The notes: generated by a model not told the origin, from the sequence alone. Shown: positions 41,175-52,240, counted from the first letter of the stretch. The stretch is DNA of 64,000 nt from Henricia sp. BOLD:AAB3569 (GCA_037783545.1 JBBELK010000457.1:248001-312000), one strand, 5' to 3'. Numbers and translations: made by a program.

Positions 41175-43913
41175 AATTGATGGGTACATAACAGCAACTT
41201 ACAAATTCTTTGCCGTGACTCCGAGACAGACAAACAGGAACGTGAGCCAGACGAACTGAATGGAATAAAGCATTTTTTTCAGTTGTGTTTTAGGCACACA
41301 TGAATTGTTATGCTAATGAATTTACATATTCATGAGCAAAGCTGTGATGACGTCGTCTCACCCCAACAACCACAAAACTCTATCAAACGTAGGAGGAAAT
41401 ATATACAAAGGAAAAGACTTCTGTAAAAATGTCGGTGTCATTTTAAGTGGCTTCTTGATATAATGAACTGCATAGTTTAATCGGTTTGATTATTATGACA
41501 TTTGCAACAATCTTACAAAATTGATTGAGTCAAAACTACATGTACATCAGTGAGCTGTTGCTCTATAAAGTGAAATGCGTTTTTTCTTCTTGTTTTTTTA
41601 ACTGTGGGTTCCCTCCATGGCTAGGTATGAACAGCACTCCCTGTCATTGACATTTTGAAAGGCAAAAGGAGAAATTTCTATGTGAAATAAAAGCAAATTT
41701 GAATTTGCCCTTTTTACTGCAGTAAAAACCATCTATTGATTTGGCGTTAATTTTAATCTCACAAAACATTTAATATGAGACTAAGGTGTTCCCGCACATT
41801 TTAAAACAGTTTTCATTCAAATTCATAACCGGTTAACTTCAATTTCGTCTCGAAAATTACTGACTTTGCATTTCACATTTTCGGGCTGTCCAATTTCGTA
41901 TTTGGTCGCTCGTGATCGTCTTTGTCCAAACCATGTTTGTACGTTTGCATACTTTTTCGAAAAATATTCAATTTCGTCGTCAGCAGTTGCCAAACGTACG
42001 ACGAATGAAGCAATTTCGTCATTTGGAAATCGATTTCACACGTATTTCATTTGAATTAGTCACTGACAGGTTTGTACAGTCTGACCATCTGACTAATTTG
42101 ATAGACAAATTATTGAAGTCGGTTAAACAAAGACGAATTCAATATTTACATGATGTTGATGATCTTCAGGTGAGACGAATTTGACTAAAATCTTACGAAG
42201 TTGAATGGACAATATTGAAATGGATTTAAAGTCATTGATCATTTGGAAAGACCAATGACTAAAATAATTGTAGCATTTGCGCGTTTCACTCGTCTTGGGA
42301 CGAAATTTAATTTAACCGGTTATGAATTTGATTGAAAAGAGTTTTAAAATGTGCAGGAAAACCTATATTATGTAAATTTACTTACCAGAATTATTAGCGC
42401 AAGTACTTGAAGGTCATCGAATGAGCAGTAGGTAAACTCAAGATAGTTGATGAAACCATTCTCTGGTTGACAGTCCTCCGTAGTTCTTATGAACCCACAT
42501 TGCTTGCCCGATTCAAGATCGTGGTAGTAGATGCACTGTAAATACATGGAGGGCAATTGGAGGGAGGGGACAAAATGGACGCCAACAATGACCATCACAT
42601 GTGACGTTGGTCAAAAAAGTCTCGGCTGTGGTTGGCTGCTGCCTCACGTGACAGGCATTCTACTGTGATATTGATCCATTTCATCCAACAAGAAACATGG
42701 CTGGATAAGAAACATTGTTGGATAATGTTGTCGGATGGTGTTCACACCATCCAACTTTAGGTCTGCCGACATCGTAAGATAACAAAATGTTGGCTCGTGT
42801 ATATAAGACAAGCCTTAAGGTTGTATGCCAACGATATTGTCCAAAATAATTAATACATTTTTCAAGGGAAACCCACGCCATTTCACATGTTTTAGACTAT
42901 CACCCACAAATAAAAAGAAAATCACAATCATTTTGTACCTTCACTTTTTGCGTTTGCAAATACTGTATGTTGGATTTAATGTATGCAACAGAAATCTTCA
43001 TTTCAGTCCATTTGGTAACGTATGTCTAGACACTAAACGTTGATATCATTGTCGTCAAAAAATATGCGCTTAATGTAAAAGACGATACATTACACCAACA
43101 GAACATTAAACGTCAATTTACATCACCATCGACTTGAATTTGCTCCTCATGTCTGTGGGTAATGTGTAGTATTTTAGAACATAATCTACATGTATGTAGA
43201 TCTGTGGTCTTTGCGTTGGCGCATCATCAGAAACCGAAGACCTCTGGTGCGCGACATCGGCACCTGCATCCAAGGCCACATTATACGGCTGGATTTACAC
43301 CGAGCTTTTTCGCGCGTGTACGTGGCACCTTTTGTGGCAAGGCTGGTTGCATCAACCCCCATAAGAGCCACCGAGACAGGGTGCCCCACTCCGCTTGAAG
43401 TGCCTTCCTGAGGTCCTGCACTTCTAGCGCTGTTTGGAAGACTCGCGGATCCAAAGGTCAGGTTATCGAGTTTAAAACCCAACAAAACTCCTTTTTTGAG
43501 AACCCTTTACTGTGGGATTCCCCCAGAAACAGGAAATGTCACATTTTATTGCTGTGAGAATCACTTTTTTCAAACAGGTCCTCTTCAATCTGGAGGAAAT
43601 CACTGAAGCGGAACAATTTTGAAAGTGATTCCAACGTAAATGGTCGATCAGTGCCTTCCTATCCACAAGTTAACTGTATTTAACAAACTTCTGTTCTGAT
43701 CAGGAATCAACATTTTAAGAAAATGGTTTTTAACCGTATAATTTTACACTGTAGACTTACAGAGGTGTTGGGCGTACTATCTTGTGCATCTTCGCTGTCA
43801 GCAACGTCTTCCACTTCCAAGCCAGCGAAAATACAGGAGACCACCGTTATTAGAAAAATAAAGGTGGTTCGAATCCGGTATGTGCACCATCGACTTAGGC
43901 AAGGACCATCCAT
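29682..43913 (-). CDS. SLC8B1: Mitochondrial-type Na+/Ca2+ exchanger (NCLX family), 13 coding exons
   Basis: Predicted cation/Ca2+ exchanger of the NCLX branch, which in vertebrates exports Ca2+ from mitochondria in exchange for Na+ or Li+. Exons in transcription order: 43913-43761, 42535-42386, 41255-41203, 40273-40216, 38520-38409, 37673-37506, 36102-35375, 34906-34780, 33887-33766, 33171-33094, 32601-32526, 30250-30120, 29867-29682. Together they encode 713 residues with every phase matching; human NCLX is shorter, at about 584. An N-terminal hydrophobic segment (about 17-31) is followed by the family's cysteine-rich segment (CGFIRTTEDC, 64-73). The alpha-1 repeat has GNGAPD at 146-151. 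Exon 7 encodes a transmembrane segment and then a long acidic cytosolic loop. The alpha-2 repeat reads AWGNCIG (602-608). The last exon gives two membrane helices and ends in TGA. Intron 4 is AT-AC. The exon 12 acceptor is weak; a site 6 bases upstream would add two residues. The 5' UTR is not resolved. Confidence 0.9.
30364..30606. mobile_element. MITE with tRNA-like centre, exchanger intron 11
   Basis: Arms CTCGATACAGATGTGGACAA and the complement TTGTCCACATCTGTATCGA, plus ATGCATTG/CAATGCAT. A GCGGTTCGAATCCTGG B-box-like word is in the centre. Confidence 0.75.
31738..31995 (+). pseudogene. Orphan ORF of 85 residues within an exchanger intron
   Basis: An AT-rich open frame antisense to the NCLX-like gene, inside its intron between 30250 and 32526. 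The product is mixed and plausible (for example SAKPRYFGIYGYLETRHVSC) but I recognise no domain. There is no upstream splice signal of note. It could be a fragment of a decayed mobile-element gene or a chance ORF. Confidence 0.15.
34975..35190. repeat. Family A repeat, exchanger intron 7
   Basis: Inverted ends TTGTTGCTATGTGGTGCACG and GCGTGCACCACATAGCAACA. Other copies: 14690-14930, 20990-21215, 50045-50270, 53485-53730. Confidence 0.75.
35375..36102 (-). other. Exon 7 of the NCLX-like gene: large acidic loop
   Basis: This 728-base exon is far larger than the other exons (53-186 bases). After a hydrophobic segment (FLLLYVGYVCVVLLAQAF, residues 233-250) it encodes about 190 residues rich in Glu, Asp, Ser, Thr and Pro. 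Near its end it returns to family sequence around NPIDTTTWK. In the family this is the cytosolic or matrix loop between the two alpha repeats, where regulatory phosphorylation occurs. A 9-residue unit, DQTSIPYHL, is tandemly repeated (27-base period starting at 35771 and 35798), which shows recent growth of the loop. Confidence 0.8.
36750..37411. mobile_element. Family J MITE, interrupted
   Basis: Ends AGACTACTAAAGTG and CACTTTAGTACTCT flanked by AT. It is interrupted at 36913-37347 by a second element. The uninterrupted copy is at 44821-44984. Confidence 0.8.
36913..37347. mobile_element. Fold-back element nested in a MITE, 5-bp duplication
   Basis: Ends AGCAAGTTCGGG and CCCGAACTTGCT. CATAG flanks both sides (36908-36912 and 37348-37352). 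Same family as 8999-9148. Confidence 0.85.
38199..38342. mobile_element. Short palindromic MITE, exchanger intron 5
   Basis: Arms CAAGGCGC and AAGCAAGCAAACTAGACGCG pair with the right end; an inner pair is TGTTTGACATGCCT/AGGCATGTCAAACA. It lies 67 bases from exon 5. Confidence 0.8.
38521..40215 (-). other. U12-type AT-AC intron (intron 4 of the NCLX-like gene)
   Basis: On the minus strand the intron opens with ATATCCTTT directly after the GCG codon that ends exon 4. It closes with CTGCAC directly before GGA of exon 5. A CCTTAAC branch-point motif (38536-38542) sits about 15 bases from the 3' end. These three features are the consensus of introns removed by the minor (U12) spliceosome. No GT-AG pair nearby restores the conserved reading NVA|GVTFLAFGNGAPD, while the AT-AC boundaries restore it exactly in phase 0. 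Confidence 0.88.
38715..38990 (+). repeat. Family K repeat inside the U12 intron
   Basis: Matches 19367-19690 over almost its whole length. Confidence 0.7.
40610..40788 (+). mobile_element. tRNA-derived SINE, exchanger intron 3
   Basis: CCTTTCACCTCTGGCGTCCC, B box GGGTTCGATTC, TTTGCAGTCCCTACTTGACC and CCACTTCTAAAACTGCATCT. It directly abuts the MITE that starts at 40789. Confidence 0.7.
40789..41191. mobile_element. Family B MITE beside a splice donor, poly-C and poly-G arms
   Basis: Ends TGCACCTATAAATTG and CAATTGATGGGTACA, flanked by TAA on both sides, as in Harbinger-type elements. The left arm holds about 70 bases of almost pure C (from 40813), the right arm about 30 bases of pure G (41143-41172). 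The element stops 11 bases inside the intron after exon 3. Confidence 0.8.
41784..42366. mobile_element. Terminal inverted-repeat element, exchanger intron 2
   Basis: Arms of about 55 bases share CACATTTTAAAAC and CAAATTCATAACCGGTTAA. The open frames inside are not supported as genes. It ends about 20 bases from exon 2. Confidence 0.8.
43225..43735 (+). repeat. Dispersed repeat, copy 2, exchanger intron 1
   Basis: Matches 10935-11370. It ends about 25 bases from exon 1 of the exchanger. Confidence 0.75.
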
Positions 43914-44322
43914 GTTTGTTGGTTTCTAATCACTCTGGCTTGAGGAACGGTCAGACGTATCACACATGGCATTTGCGCCAAACGTTTTGTAGGTACATTG
44001 TAACACTTTACAATTCAGAATGCATTTTGCAGAGTCTATACCCATCATGTAATGTCCTTTGGTCGCGTGCTACCAAACATAATTGCAAAACCTAATGTTA
44101 CCAGTTTTTAGTGACAGAGGTGAATACAGGCTATACTGGCTACATGTACAGGGTCGCGAAAACTCCATTCATTCCAGAGTCCACGTGAACTTTACAAGTT
44201 TACAACAAAAGCAATCAGATGATTACAATCATGTGCTCACGCGAACTTTGGCCCTTTTTGGCATTGAGCTATTTTTTACGGATCCTTATTAAGGACCCTT
44301 GAGACATGAGCAAATCTCAAAT

Positions 44323-44470
44323 AGGGATGATCGGGTTGGTGTAGCGGTTCGTTCCTCGCCTTTCACCTCTGGCGTCCTGGGTTCGACTCCAGGGCATGTG
44401 GATTGGGTTTAAAGTCCCTATTTGACGGCGTGGATTTTCCCCAGGTTTTCATTGGTTTTTATGACAAAAT
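44323..44470 (+). mobile_element. tRNA-derived SINE with both Pol III boxes
   Basis: A-box region GGTTGGTGTAGCGGTTCG and B box GGGTTCGACTCC, then GGGTTTAAAGTCCCTATTTG. The copy with the most tRNA-like head; the tail is lost. Confidence 0.75.
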
Positions 44471-44689
44471 GACAAAAACATGTAGGCACCTGGCTTTGCT
44501 CTACTCATCAGCACCGTGCGTCAGGGAACCTGACCATGCGAAATTGGTACCGTTTTTCATAATCCACGTGCGGAAAATCAGTGGGCAGTCAGTGTTTTGA
44601 TGTAATATTGCCTACACCACAAGATACATCCCTTTCTAAAACTATTGGCAAAAGCCAAAGTAATTTATAAAGGATATAATGCCATATTT

Positions 44690-45185
44690 AACGGAGCGTG
44701 TTCAGAATTTTTCTAACCTAGTAATCATATAAAATACCTCTCCAAAATACTATCCATAGGGAGAAAACAAAACAATTGCATTCTCCAATTTGGATATGCA
44801 AGCAATAAGGTTGGTGTAATAGACTACTAAAGTGTGACGTCAGTTGCCATGTAATTGGGTCTAAAAATTCGCTGGTAGTCTGAAACGTCCATTGCTAAAG
44901 CGCAGGAAAACAGTTCACTGGTTTTAGTGTAGTCCCAAAAACCATGGGAACACACAAAGGGTGACGTTTTCACTTTAGTGCTCTATTACTGCACTGCTTT
45001 ATGTAACCAGATAAATTAGTTCACAAAACATTGGTGAATGTTTGACCATATCCCTGAAAATATACAGATTGGGGGCGCGAAATTTTAGAATGGTAACGAG
45101 AAAAATATGACACATCATGTGGTATCAAAATCTAAACACCCATGGAAAAAAATGGGAGGCTTAAAATGTGATATGGTCACGCTGC
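44690..45185 (-). repeat. Family C repeat interrupted by a family J MITE
   Basis: Continuous with other family C copies once 44821-44984 is set aside. Confidence 0.75.
44821..44984. mobile_element. Family J MITE, complete, AT duplication
   Basis: 164 bp, ends AGACTACTAAAGTG and CACTTTAGTGCTCT. AT is duplicated at 44819-44820 and 44985-44986; family C copies at 8130 and 24410 show the unfilled site GTAATTACTG. Confidence 0.85.
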
Positions 45186-45791
45186 TTTAATCTGCTCGAT
45201 GCACATTTGAACAGCAGAACACATCAGCTGTATTCCGTAGACCGTATAATGGTCCGCCTAGAAGGCGCCATTTACTTCATCTGGATCAAAGAAACTTGTG
45301 CAAAAGTATTTGTTTTATCTCAACTTGCCGTTTTTATTTTTCATTCCAAATTGTTATTCTATCTTCCCCAGAGTCATTGGTATAGTCACTTTCCACAGAG
45401 TAAAATATTCTCGCGATTTCAATTGCAAATGTGATATCCCTGGGCAGTAATAAACGTTTTCCAGAATACAAGAAATAATTTCATCAACATTCACTTTGAA
45501 CAAAATTGAACGGTATACAATAGGGAAGTCAGTGATATCTGGGTCATCGAAATCAACAGAATAGCGGCATTGTGAAACATCGTCCGCTAAAAGGCAACCG
45601 GGACAGGTATCGCTGAATAAACCTTTTAGTCACGTTTATAAACCCAGAAGTAATTTACATGGAACAATATTCAAATCACGGACGCCATGGGGGAAAAATA
45701 GAATATTCCCAGACATCCATAACTCAAATGACCCTTGCTTTCGCAAGAATGACAAGGAACTCGTTTCCGACGTAATCACTGGATGAACCAA

Positions 45792-46040
45792 CACTGCAAA
45801 AACTGTGGTGTTGCATCAACACCACTGGTGTTGTCTTATATAGACTATACCAAGCCTAGTATTAAAAATGTAACACCATACGTGGTATATAGTTTGAATT
45901 CCACACTTGGAGTAAACGCATTATTTTTAACACCCTGGGTGTTAAAACTAATACTTATGGTGTTAAAACTTAACACCAGGCTTGGTATCTATATAAGACA
46001 ACACCACTGGTGTTAATTTAACACCACAGTTTTTGCAGTG
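45792..46040. mobile_element. MITE with CACTGCAAAAACTG ends
   Basis: Arms CACTGCAAAAACTGTGGTG and the complement, then CAACACCACTGGTGTT and TCTTATATAGA/TCTATATAAGA. The interior is built of GTGTTAAAA words. Confidence 0.9.
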
Positions 46041-47244
46041 AATGATGAGTTGTAGTTGCCAACGACCATAGCAAACGATTGGTCAAATATATACCTGTAT
46101 TTTGGTCCCGAAATATCGGCCCTGGTTTGACCCTGGCGCAGTAAAATGGCGTTTCAAGTCGCTCTCGTGTCGTTATGTTCAAGAATCCTATCGGTCTAGC
46201 ACTCTGGTTCTCAAACTTTTTCTAGCCATTCCCCCTGTACGGGGTCTTGGTCCACTTCGTGTTTTTTTCTACCCCATGACCGAGATATCTCTCCCTGCCC
46301 CTGCAAATGCTGTAGTTTTCAGGAGGGATTTCCCAGGAGTGATTTCCCTGGAGGGAATCCCCCACCCACCCCGCACCCCCGGTTTGAGAACCACGGGTGC
46401 AGCGCCTGACACTCCATTTTCAATCGTATCCCTGAATCAGGTCAGAATCTATACTGTTTTCGTTCGTTTTGTTTTCAAACCGTGTTTCCAATTCCCTCAA
46501 ACAAATGGAAAAACGTGCGACAATTATATGTATTTGCTTATTAATGATAGATTTATTCGTTACAATTATTAAAAAATTCACAAATCCGCGCATTCTGAAA
46601 ATGCAATATTCAGCACAATCCGATAATTTTAATACTCAAACTTCTTTAATTTTGCTACAGCTTCAGTGATATTGACATTACATATTCTTTGTCAAGCACC
46701 AGATTTTACATTTATTAATTTCTTTATTAGAAAGAGCAGATAGGTCTTGACAAAAAAATAATCATTTAATATACCCCCAGAATTAGAAGAGGTATACGAC
46801 ACTGGGTACGATGCTAATTAGTGAAAAGAAATGTCGCCACCGCCGCCTGGGTGGACCAAAAGACATGCGTATTTGTATTGTAGTAGAATCGATAATAGAC
46901 GAATCCAAAATCAGCCCGTTCTATGCACTTAACTTCCGCATTGAAACCGAGGGTCTTCGTGTCAAGTCGGCACTACGCATGCGCAATAGGTACTGTATTG
47001 TACAGTGAGTTCACTTGCGGGTTTGATAAAGAGGCTCTTCATGTTAAGGAACGGAAGTGCGCAGACCGGTCTTAAATACTCAAATTGGTTAATTTGGGAT
47101 TCGTCTATTAGTTTATTTGTGAGAGTTGTGTCGAAACGCGCATCAGCTGCTATAGCTGGGCGGACTTTTGCGTCTTACATGTAAAATATTACAGATTATG
47201 AGCAAGTCTATTCGACGGTGTATGTCGCATAGGTCCGAGCTTTA

Positions 47245-47463
47245 TGCACTTATCAATTGCCGCTCCCCCAACCCCCTTGCCCCACCACGTAGGTGGGGGA
47301 CTTTGACACACAGAAATCAGATTGTCAGCGCATAATATAGGAGCAAACGCGCACGTTGTGTACCACTAGTGGGTATTTTGTCACTCGAAAAGTGACAATC
47401 CCCACCTCTCAGGTGGGGTAGCCCGGGAGGGGGATGAGTGGGGGAAAACAACTGATAGGTGCA
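47245..47463. mobile_element. Family B MITE, complete
   Basis: Ends TGCACTTATCAATTG and CAACTGATAGGTGCA; GTCACTCGAAAAGTGACAAT lies inside. Flanks are TTA and TAA. Confidence 0.8.
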
Positions 47464-48500
47464 TAATACCTGTTCATTCTACGTGAGTTTTGTTGTTCTT
47501 TAAATATTCACGAGTATATAATATGCCTGCATAAAAAGCTAATGCCAACATTAAACCAAAAAATCGTGGTAATACCGTGGCAAAGAACGGTAGCATTGGC
47601 ACGAACCGCAGCGTTCTATAACTAAAGGCGTTGCTAGGTTTTCCTACTATGTTAGTTGGATGATTCACTGTTTTCCAAACATAAAAAGCACAGGCGAGAA
47701 TTTGTACATTTACAAAAAGTGCAGAATTTCACTGCCCGGGAGTAAAGTTACAGCTAAAAGTATTTGATTTACTCAAGAAACTGCTGAACTTGACACCACA
47801 TCTATATTTGCTGATCTAACATTCGCACATAAACAAAGTCTTCGGCGAAAAGCCATTTAAAAGATGCTTTCCTGACATATAATTAACTTTTGTATGTTAG
47901 ACCAATAAGGTTTTGCAGAAAGGACTTCAAAACACCCAAGCAAAAGTGTATTTACTTTTAAGTTATAATGTCGCTTACATACATCATACCTACAAAATGT
48001 ATGTTGGTTTAAGGATATGGATCTGACCAATTTGAAACTAGTCAATTTGCCCAATGAGGGGAGCATACTTTGCACCGGAAATATACAGTTGAAGTCAGAA
48101 GTATAAATACATGTACACCACTACCATCATCACCCAAAATGGTAAACAGGACTACCCGAACCATTGCAAGGTGTACAAGCTATGTTTTTAAGTACTGCAT
48201 GCACGTGAGGAATTCCACAAAATCAAGACTTTAGTAAAGACTGTTACAAAAATGGTGTAAGCATACCAGTTCAACACTTGGTTGCATGCAGTTGCATTTA
48301 TACTTCTAACTTCCACTGTATATTTTATACAAGTTACTGCATATCTTTGCCATTTCGTTTTCCCATGCATATATTAAGATTCAAATGGCGCCTCCAGTCT
48401 AGCAAGTATAATAATGATTTTCCACGTCAGTTTTCTATTGGATACACATATCCATGAACAGGTTTAAAGGAGCAGTACTATACGAAAAAAAAGACATTCT

Positions 48501-48825
48501 GCTAAACAAGTGCAACTCGTGCTTTGTTGTTACACAAAAAAATTAACCCACTGAAAAGCGAATACAAACTTCACAAAGAATTGCAGCGATGCCTTTGTAA
48601 TATGGGCGCCGCTATTTTGTCCGAAAACTGGACATGACTTTTTCGTGCATTCCTATGGCATTACACAGAAAAGTTGTACGCAAAAACGTAATTTTACATC
48701 AAAATAACGACGCCCATGCTGCTAAGGCATCGCTGAAATTGCCAGTCTTCGGGAAGTTTGTATCTGCTTTTCATATTTTTTGTTCTTTGTACAACAATAA
48801 TGTTTGAGTTACACTTGTTTAGCAC
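48501..48825. mobile_element. Family E MITE
   Basis: Ends GCTAAACAAGTGCAACTCGT and the complement AAGTGTAACTC.. form; inner GAAGTTTGTATCTGCTTTTC pairs with GAAAAGCGAATACAAACTTC. Related to 62574-62925 and 49554-49806. Confidence 0.75.
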
Positions 48826-49294
48826 AATATATTTTGTATCTTGGGCATTTAAGCCAGTATATCTTCGTTCCCTGATCTGACAATATCCTCCATGTATGAC
48901 TTAGGAGTAGGGTCGGCAAACAGACAACCAGAAACAGCACAACTGTAAAATATAAAAATCACCAAATCTATTCAAGGCTTAACGTAAACCATTTTAAAAG
49001 AGTCGATTTTTAGTTTTGTCCCAATTACCGTGGAATTGCCCGTCAGTATTTTACAACATTAGTTGTATAACCAACAAATCTATCCCATTATAAAAATGGC
49101 ACCAAAAGTCAACATTATCATTCGTTCAAAGCCAACATAAATGACATTTCCTCGGGAGTATATATAAACCCAAAAGAAACAATGCGTCGGACAAGCTCCA
49201 GAAATGTCATCAAATGTCATTTTTTAAAACGTAAATCGGCAATGGAAAGTTCAACAGATTCACCCTGCGGCATACATCCACTTTTAACCACGGT

Positions 49295-49606
49295 GTGATC
49301 CGTCCCATTCTCATATTCCCAATTCGTACGTCTAAAGGAATGGAATATTGCGCAAAATATTGCATCATTTTACATAATTGCCTGTCTGACAAGTCACTGT
49401 ACAAGTTTAAAATTACTGACAAGCTTATACGGGCGTACAACGAGTATATTGTATCGAATTTCTTTGATTTTCTTGGCACAATAAAACCTCTGCGAAGGAA
49501 AAAAGAATTGTTGCCTTCGATTAACGGAGAATACCCAGGAAACAAAAGCCATTGTGCTGAACAGGTGAAACTCGTACATTATTGTTATACAAATAGCAAG
49601 AAATAA
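49295..49606 (+). pseudogene. Orphan ORF of 103 residues, function unknown
   Basis: An open frame with coding-like content (such as FKITDKLIRAYNEYIVSNFF) whose last third runs into a MITE copy that begins near 49554. The pre-MITE part (49295-49550) may be a coding fragment cut off by the insertion. No homologue is recognised, and an overlapping antisense frame of similar length exists, so it may be chance. Confidence 0.15.
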
Positions 49607-49806
49607 GGACGAAAAATGGCAATACACGAAACAAACGTTGTATATACGTAAATACGTAATTCTTTACCCAGTTTTTTAACCAAATGGCGGCGCCCATATA
49701 CCATAAGGTATTGGCACAGATACCATCCCTAGTGAAGTTCAGTGGGTCATATTTTTGTCCTTTTATAATAGGACAATGCACGATTTGCACTTGTTTAGCA
49801 CAGTGC
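49554..49806. mobile_element. Family E MITE, shortened
   Basis: GTGCTGAACAGGTGAAACTC at the left and TTGCACTTGTTTAGCAC at the right; a GGCGGCGCCCAT centre is retained. Confidence 0.65.
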
Positions 49807-50044
49807 TTTTGTTTCTTTGGTATACTTCTTTAACTAAAGGTTGAAACTATACTATCCGACAAAATTTTTTTTTCGTGCTTAACACAACTCCTTTGCTACT
49901 CAAATTTCGTATACTAGTTGCGCTACAGGTACTCAAATTACATGACACACGCATTTGTTGAGCCCAAACTAATACTACCTATAAGTTTGTTTTTCCCAAA
50001 ATAAATACCAATCAGCCTTTTGCGTGTAACATTTACATAATGGC

Positions 50045-50270
50045 TGGCGCCCCAAATTCTTCACTTTCAAATGGAGGTGCAGTTTAGAAAGTTACATACT
50101 ATGTTATTGTTGCTACGTGATGCACGCCATTGCCCAGCAATCAACAGTCTGATTGCTTTATTCCATTCTGTCCTATGGTGAACACGGTTGATTCCATTCT
50201 TCACACCTGGCACGTGCACCACATAGCAACAAAACACTGGTCAAGTGGATACTACGTGCATGTGAAAGGA
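50045..50270. repeat. Family A repeat
   Basis: GTTGCTACGTGATGCACGCC and CACGTGCACCACATAGCAAC as inverted halves. Confidence 0.7.
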
Positions 50271-51078
50271 CGTACATGTACGTCAGTACGCCAGACGCTA
50301 TTCATGCAAGACACGCAAAAGGCTAATTCAAAAAGTCTTTATGTACGGAAGATAAAATAAACCAGCTGGCCTCGCATTTAGCGAAACTTTGTAAGAGAGC
50401 ATTAAATAATTACATTATAGTACGTTTTATCTCAAAGTCGTCGATGAGTGGTTGTCGAGGTCATTAATTAATAAATTTCGCCAGGCTTTGGAAAAATTGG
50501 CGTTGGTGTGAGTCTTACATAGCTACCTCAACAGCACCAGCAAATAATGGGTGTTGTGTTCTATCTACCAATCTAACGCATTGTCTATTGTGTCAGATAA
50601 AAATTTTGTATTATAGAATATGAGCTTTATATTTTATGGCAAGATAAGCATCAAAGTGTAGCAGAAGCACCAACAGAAGATGTTTAGTAAGATGGGTCTA
50701 CGTGAGCTGTTGCCCAATCATTGTCTATTCTGAAAACGAAGAACGAAAACATAATATAGCGGCCTCATTCCTTAACCAAATTTATGTAAAACATGGTGCG
50801 TGCGCATAACGCCGGACATGTTTTGGTTCGTTGTGACGACCGATGGCATATCGTCTATAGACCTATAGGATTATGACGTCATGGTTCGTTTGCAAACATG
50901 TACCTACAAACCGCGACTCTCATAGAAATGCTCACATGTAAACAAAGCATGACGTCATCATGACATCATTTACTGACTTGTGATTGACCTGACTACACTT
51001 TTGTCTGGCACACAGTCTTTGTCCATATATTTCACCGAGTCCCGTTCTGTTGTCGTTGGCGGCCAATTAGTACAAAGT

Positions 51079-51474
51079 CTATCCGTGAATTTGTCTTTTG
51101 CAGTCCCTTTCCAATCTTTGAAGTCTCAAGATGAACACGTCTTCCACTTCAGCAACCAGCTCATCGATGTCTTGACTCGATCCCCGTGCTTCCCTCAACC
51201 GGGAGAACATCCTGACGAGCCGGTTGTTGCCGTGTGGGGGCGCTGGTGCCACGGCTAGGTCTTGCCCGAAGTACCGGTTATACGTGTCTGCCACGCGGTC
51301 CTGAAATCGCCGCACGGTGCTCACGAAGAGCGAATTGGTACCACCTTCTAGGTCCCTGCAGTAGGACGTGTAGCTGAAGGGAGCTCCCGACGATACAGGC
51401 CGAGGGATCTCCAGTATCAAAGGCACTAGAAGAACTAAGATCGCCGAGCAGCCAGCGAAGATTCGCCTCTCCAT
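51079..51474 (-). CDS. Small predicted secreted protein of unknown function
   Basis: A 131-residue open frame with GC-rich, coding-like composition. Residues 1-29 form a strong signal peptide (basic start, then a Leu/Ile/Val core). The rest, about 100 residues, has two cysteines only (Cys39 near the start and Cys125 near the end). It is rich in Arg, Leu and Glu with heptad-like spacing (around FVSTVRRFQDRVADTYNRYF and DIDELVAEVEDVFILRLQRLERDC), so a helical bundle closed by one disulfide is plausible. An acceptor (CCAAAACAG) ends 12 bases before the ATG, implying an upstream non-coding exon; one lies at 58581-58762. I do not recognise the family. A helical secreted ligand is one possibility, but no motif proves it. 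The stop follows IHG; a further coding exon cannot be excluded. Confidence 0.55.
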   Translation of the reverse strand: MERRIFAGCSAILVLLVPLILEIPRPVSSGAPFSYTSYCRDLEGGTNSLFVSTVRRFQDRVADTYNRYFGQDLAVAPAPPHGNNRLVRMFSRLREARGSSQDIDELVAEVEDVFILRLQRLERDCKRQIHG

Positions 51475-51689
51475 TGTATCTGCTGTCTGTTTTGGAAGAG
51501 CAAAGGAATCTTTAAGTAATCATGCAAATAAGTGACAGGTGTTTTAAACCGAATCTAAAAACCACTTTGTATAGATGTCAAGGTACAGATATGAAAACAA
51601 ACCCGCTTAAAAGCAATCGCGGTACTGTATCATATAAGGCTGAAGAAATCTGTGAAAAGAAGAGATGAAAATGTATTCCATATACGCAT

Positions 51690-52240
51690 ATGGCAGAAAC
51701 CCACGGGGTCAAGCATGGACTGCAAACCCAACCTACGCAGCGGTCCGTACGGTATCCCACTCGGTTTTTGATCTTGATCGTGCAGATGAGGTGAGAAAAG
51801 TTCAAATTCATCAACTTGCTCAAAGTACTTATACTTTTTAATGAATGAAACAAAATAGACATGGCGTTCCAAATCACTACTATTAGGGCATCTGGGTTGA
51901 CGTAGAACTCTTTCCCCGCCTTTCACCTCTGGCGTCCCGGCTTCGATTCTATATCCTGGACGAGCATGTGGATTGGGTTTGCAGTCTCTATACTTGACCG
52001 CGTGGGTTTCCCCCAGGATATTTCCCTAGGGGTTTCCTCCCACCTCTAAATCTGCATCTCTTCTTTCGTCATCTCAAGTTGATAATGAATGGCCTTATAA
52101 AATGCCATAAAATCAACAATGTATCTTCCAGTTGAGTAAGATTTTTTTCGGTCAAATTTTGGGACATTGCAAATCATGTACACGGGCCTTATGTTAACAG
52201 TAAAGTAAAGTTAAAATTAATACCATAGAGTTAAAGGCAG
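51690..52240. mobile_element. Two opposed tRNA-derived SINE copies
   Basis: A minus-strand fragment (about 51690-51775: AAACCCACGGGGTCAAG and GACTGCAAACCCAACCTA) is followed by a plus-strand copy (51880-52130) with CCTTTCACCTCTGGCGTCCC, TTTGCAGTCTCTATACTTGA, CCCACCTCTAAATCTGCATC and CTCAAGTTGATAATGAATGG. They lie in the long leader intron. Confidence 0.7.

Noticed and set aside
40700-41259. Pro-rich plus-strand and Gly-rich minus-strand ORFs
   Set aside because: Products of the poly-C/poly-G arms of a MITE.
41866-42184. Plus-strand ORFs of 62 and 90 residues
   Set aside because: They lie wholly inside an inverted-repeat element and show no domain.
46102-46572. Plus-strand ORF of 156 residues
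   Set aside because: Low-complexity, Pro-rich product without domain, splice signals or neighbouring exons.
47474-47668. Minus-strand ORF of 64 residues with a hydrophobic stretch, same strand as the exchanger
   Set aside because: It is upstream of the exchanger start, has no acceptor or donor that fits, and no family similarity.
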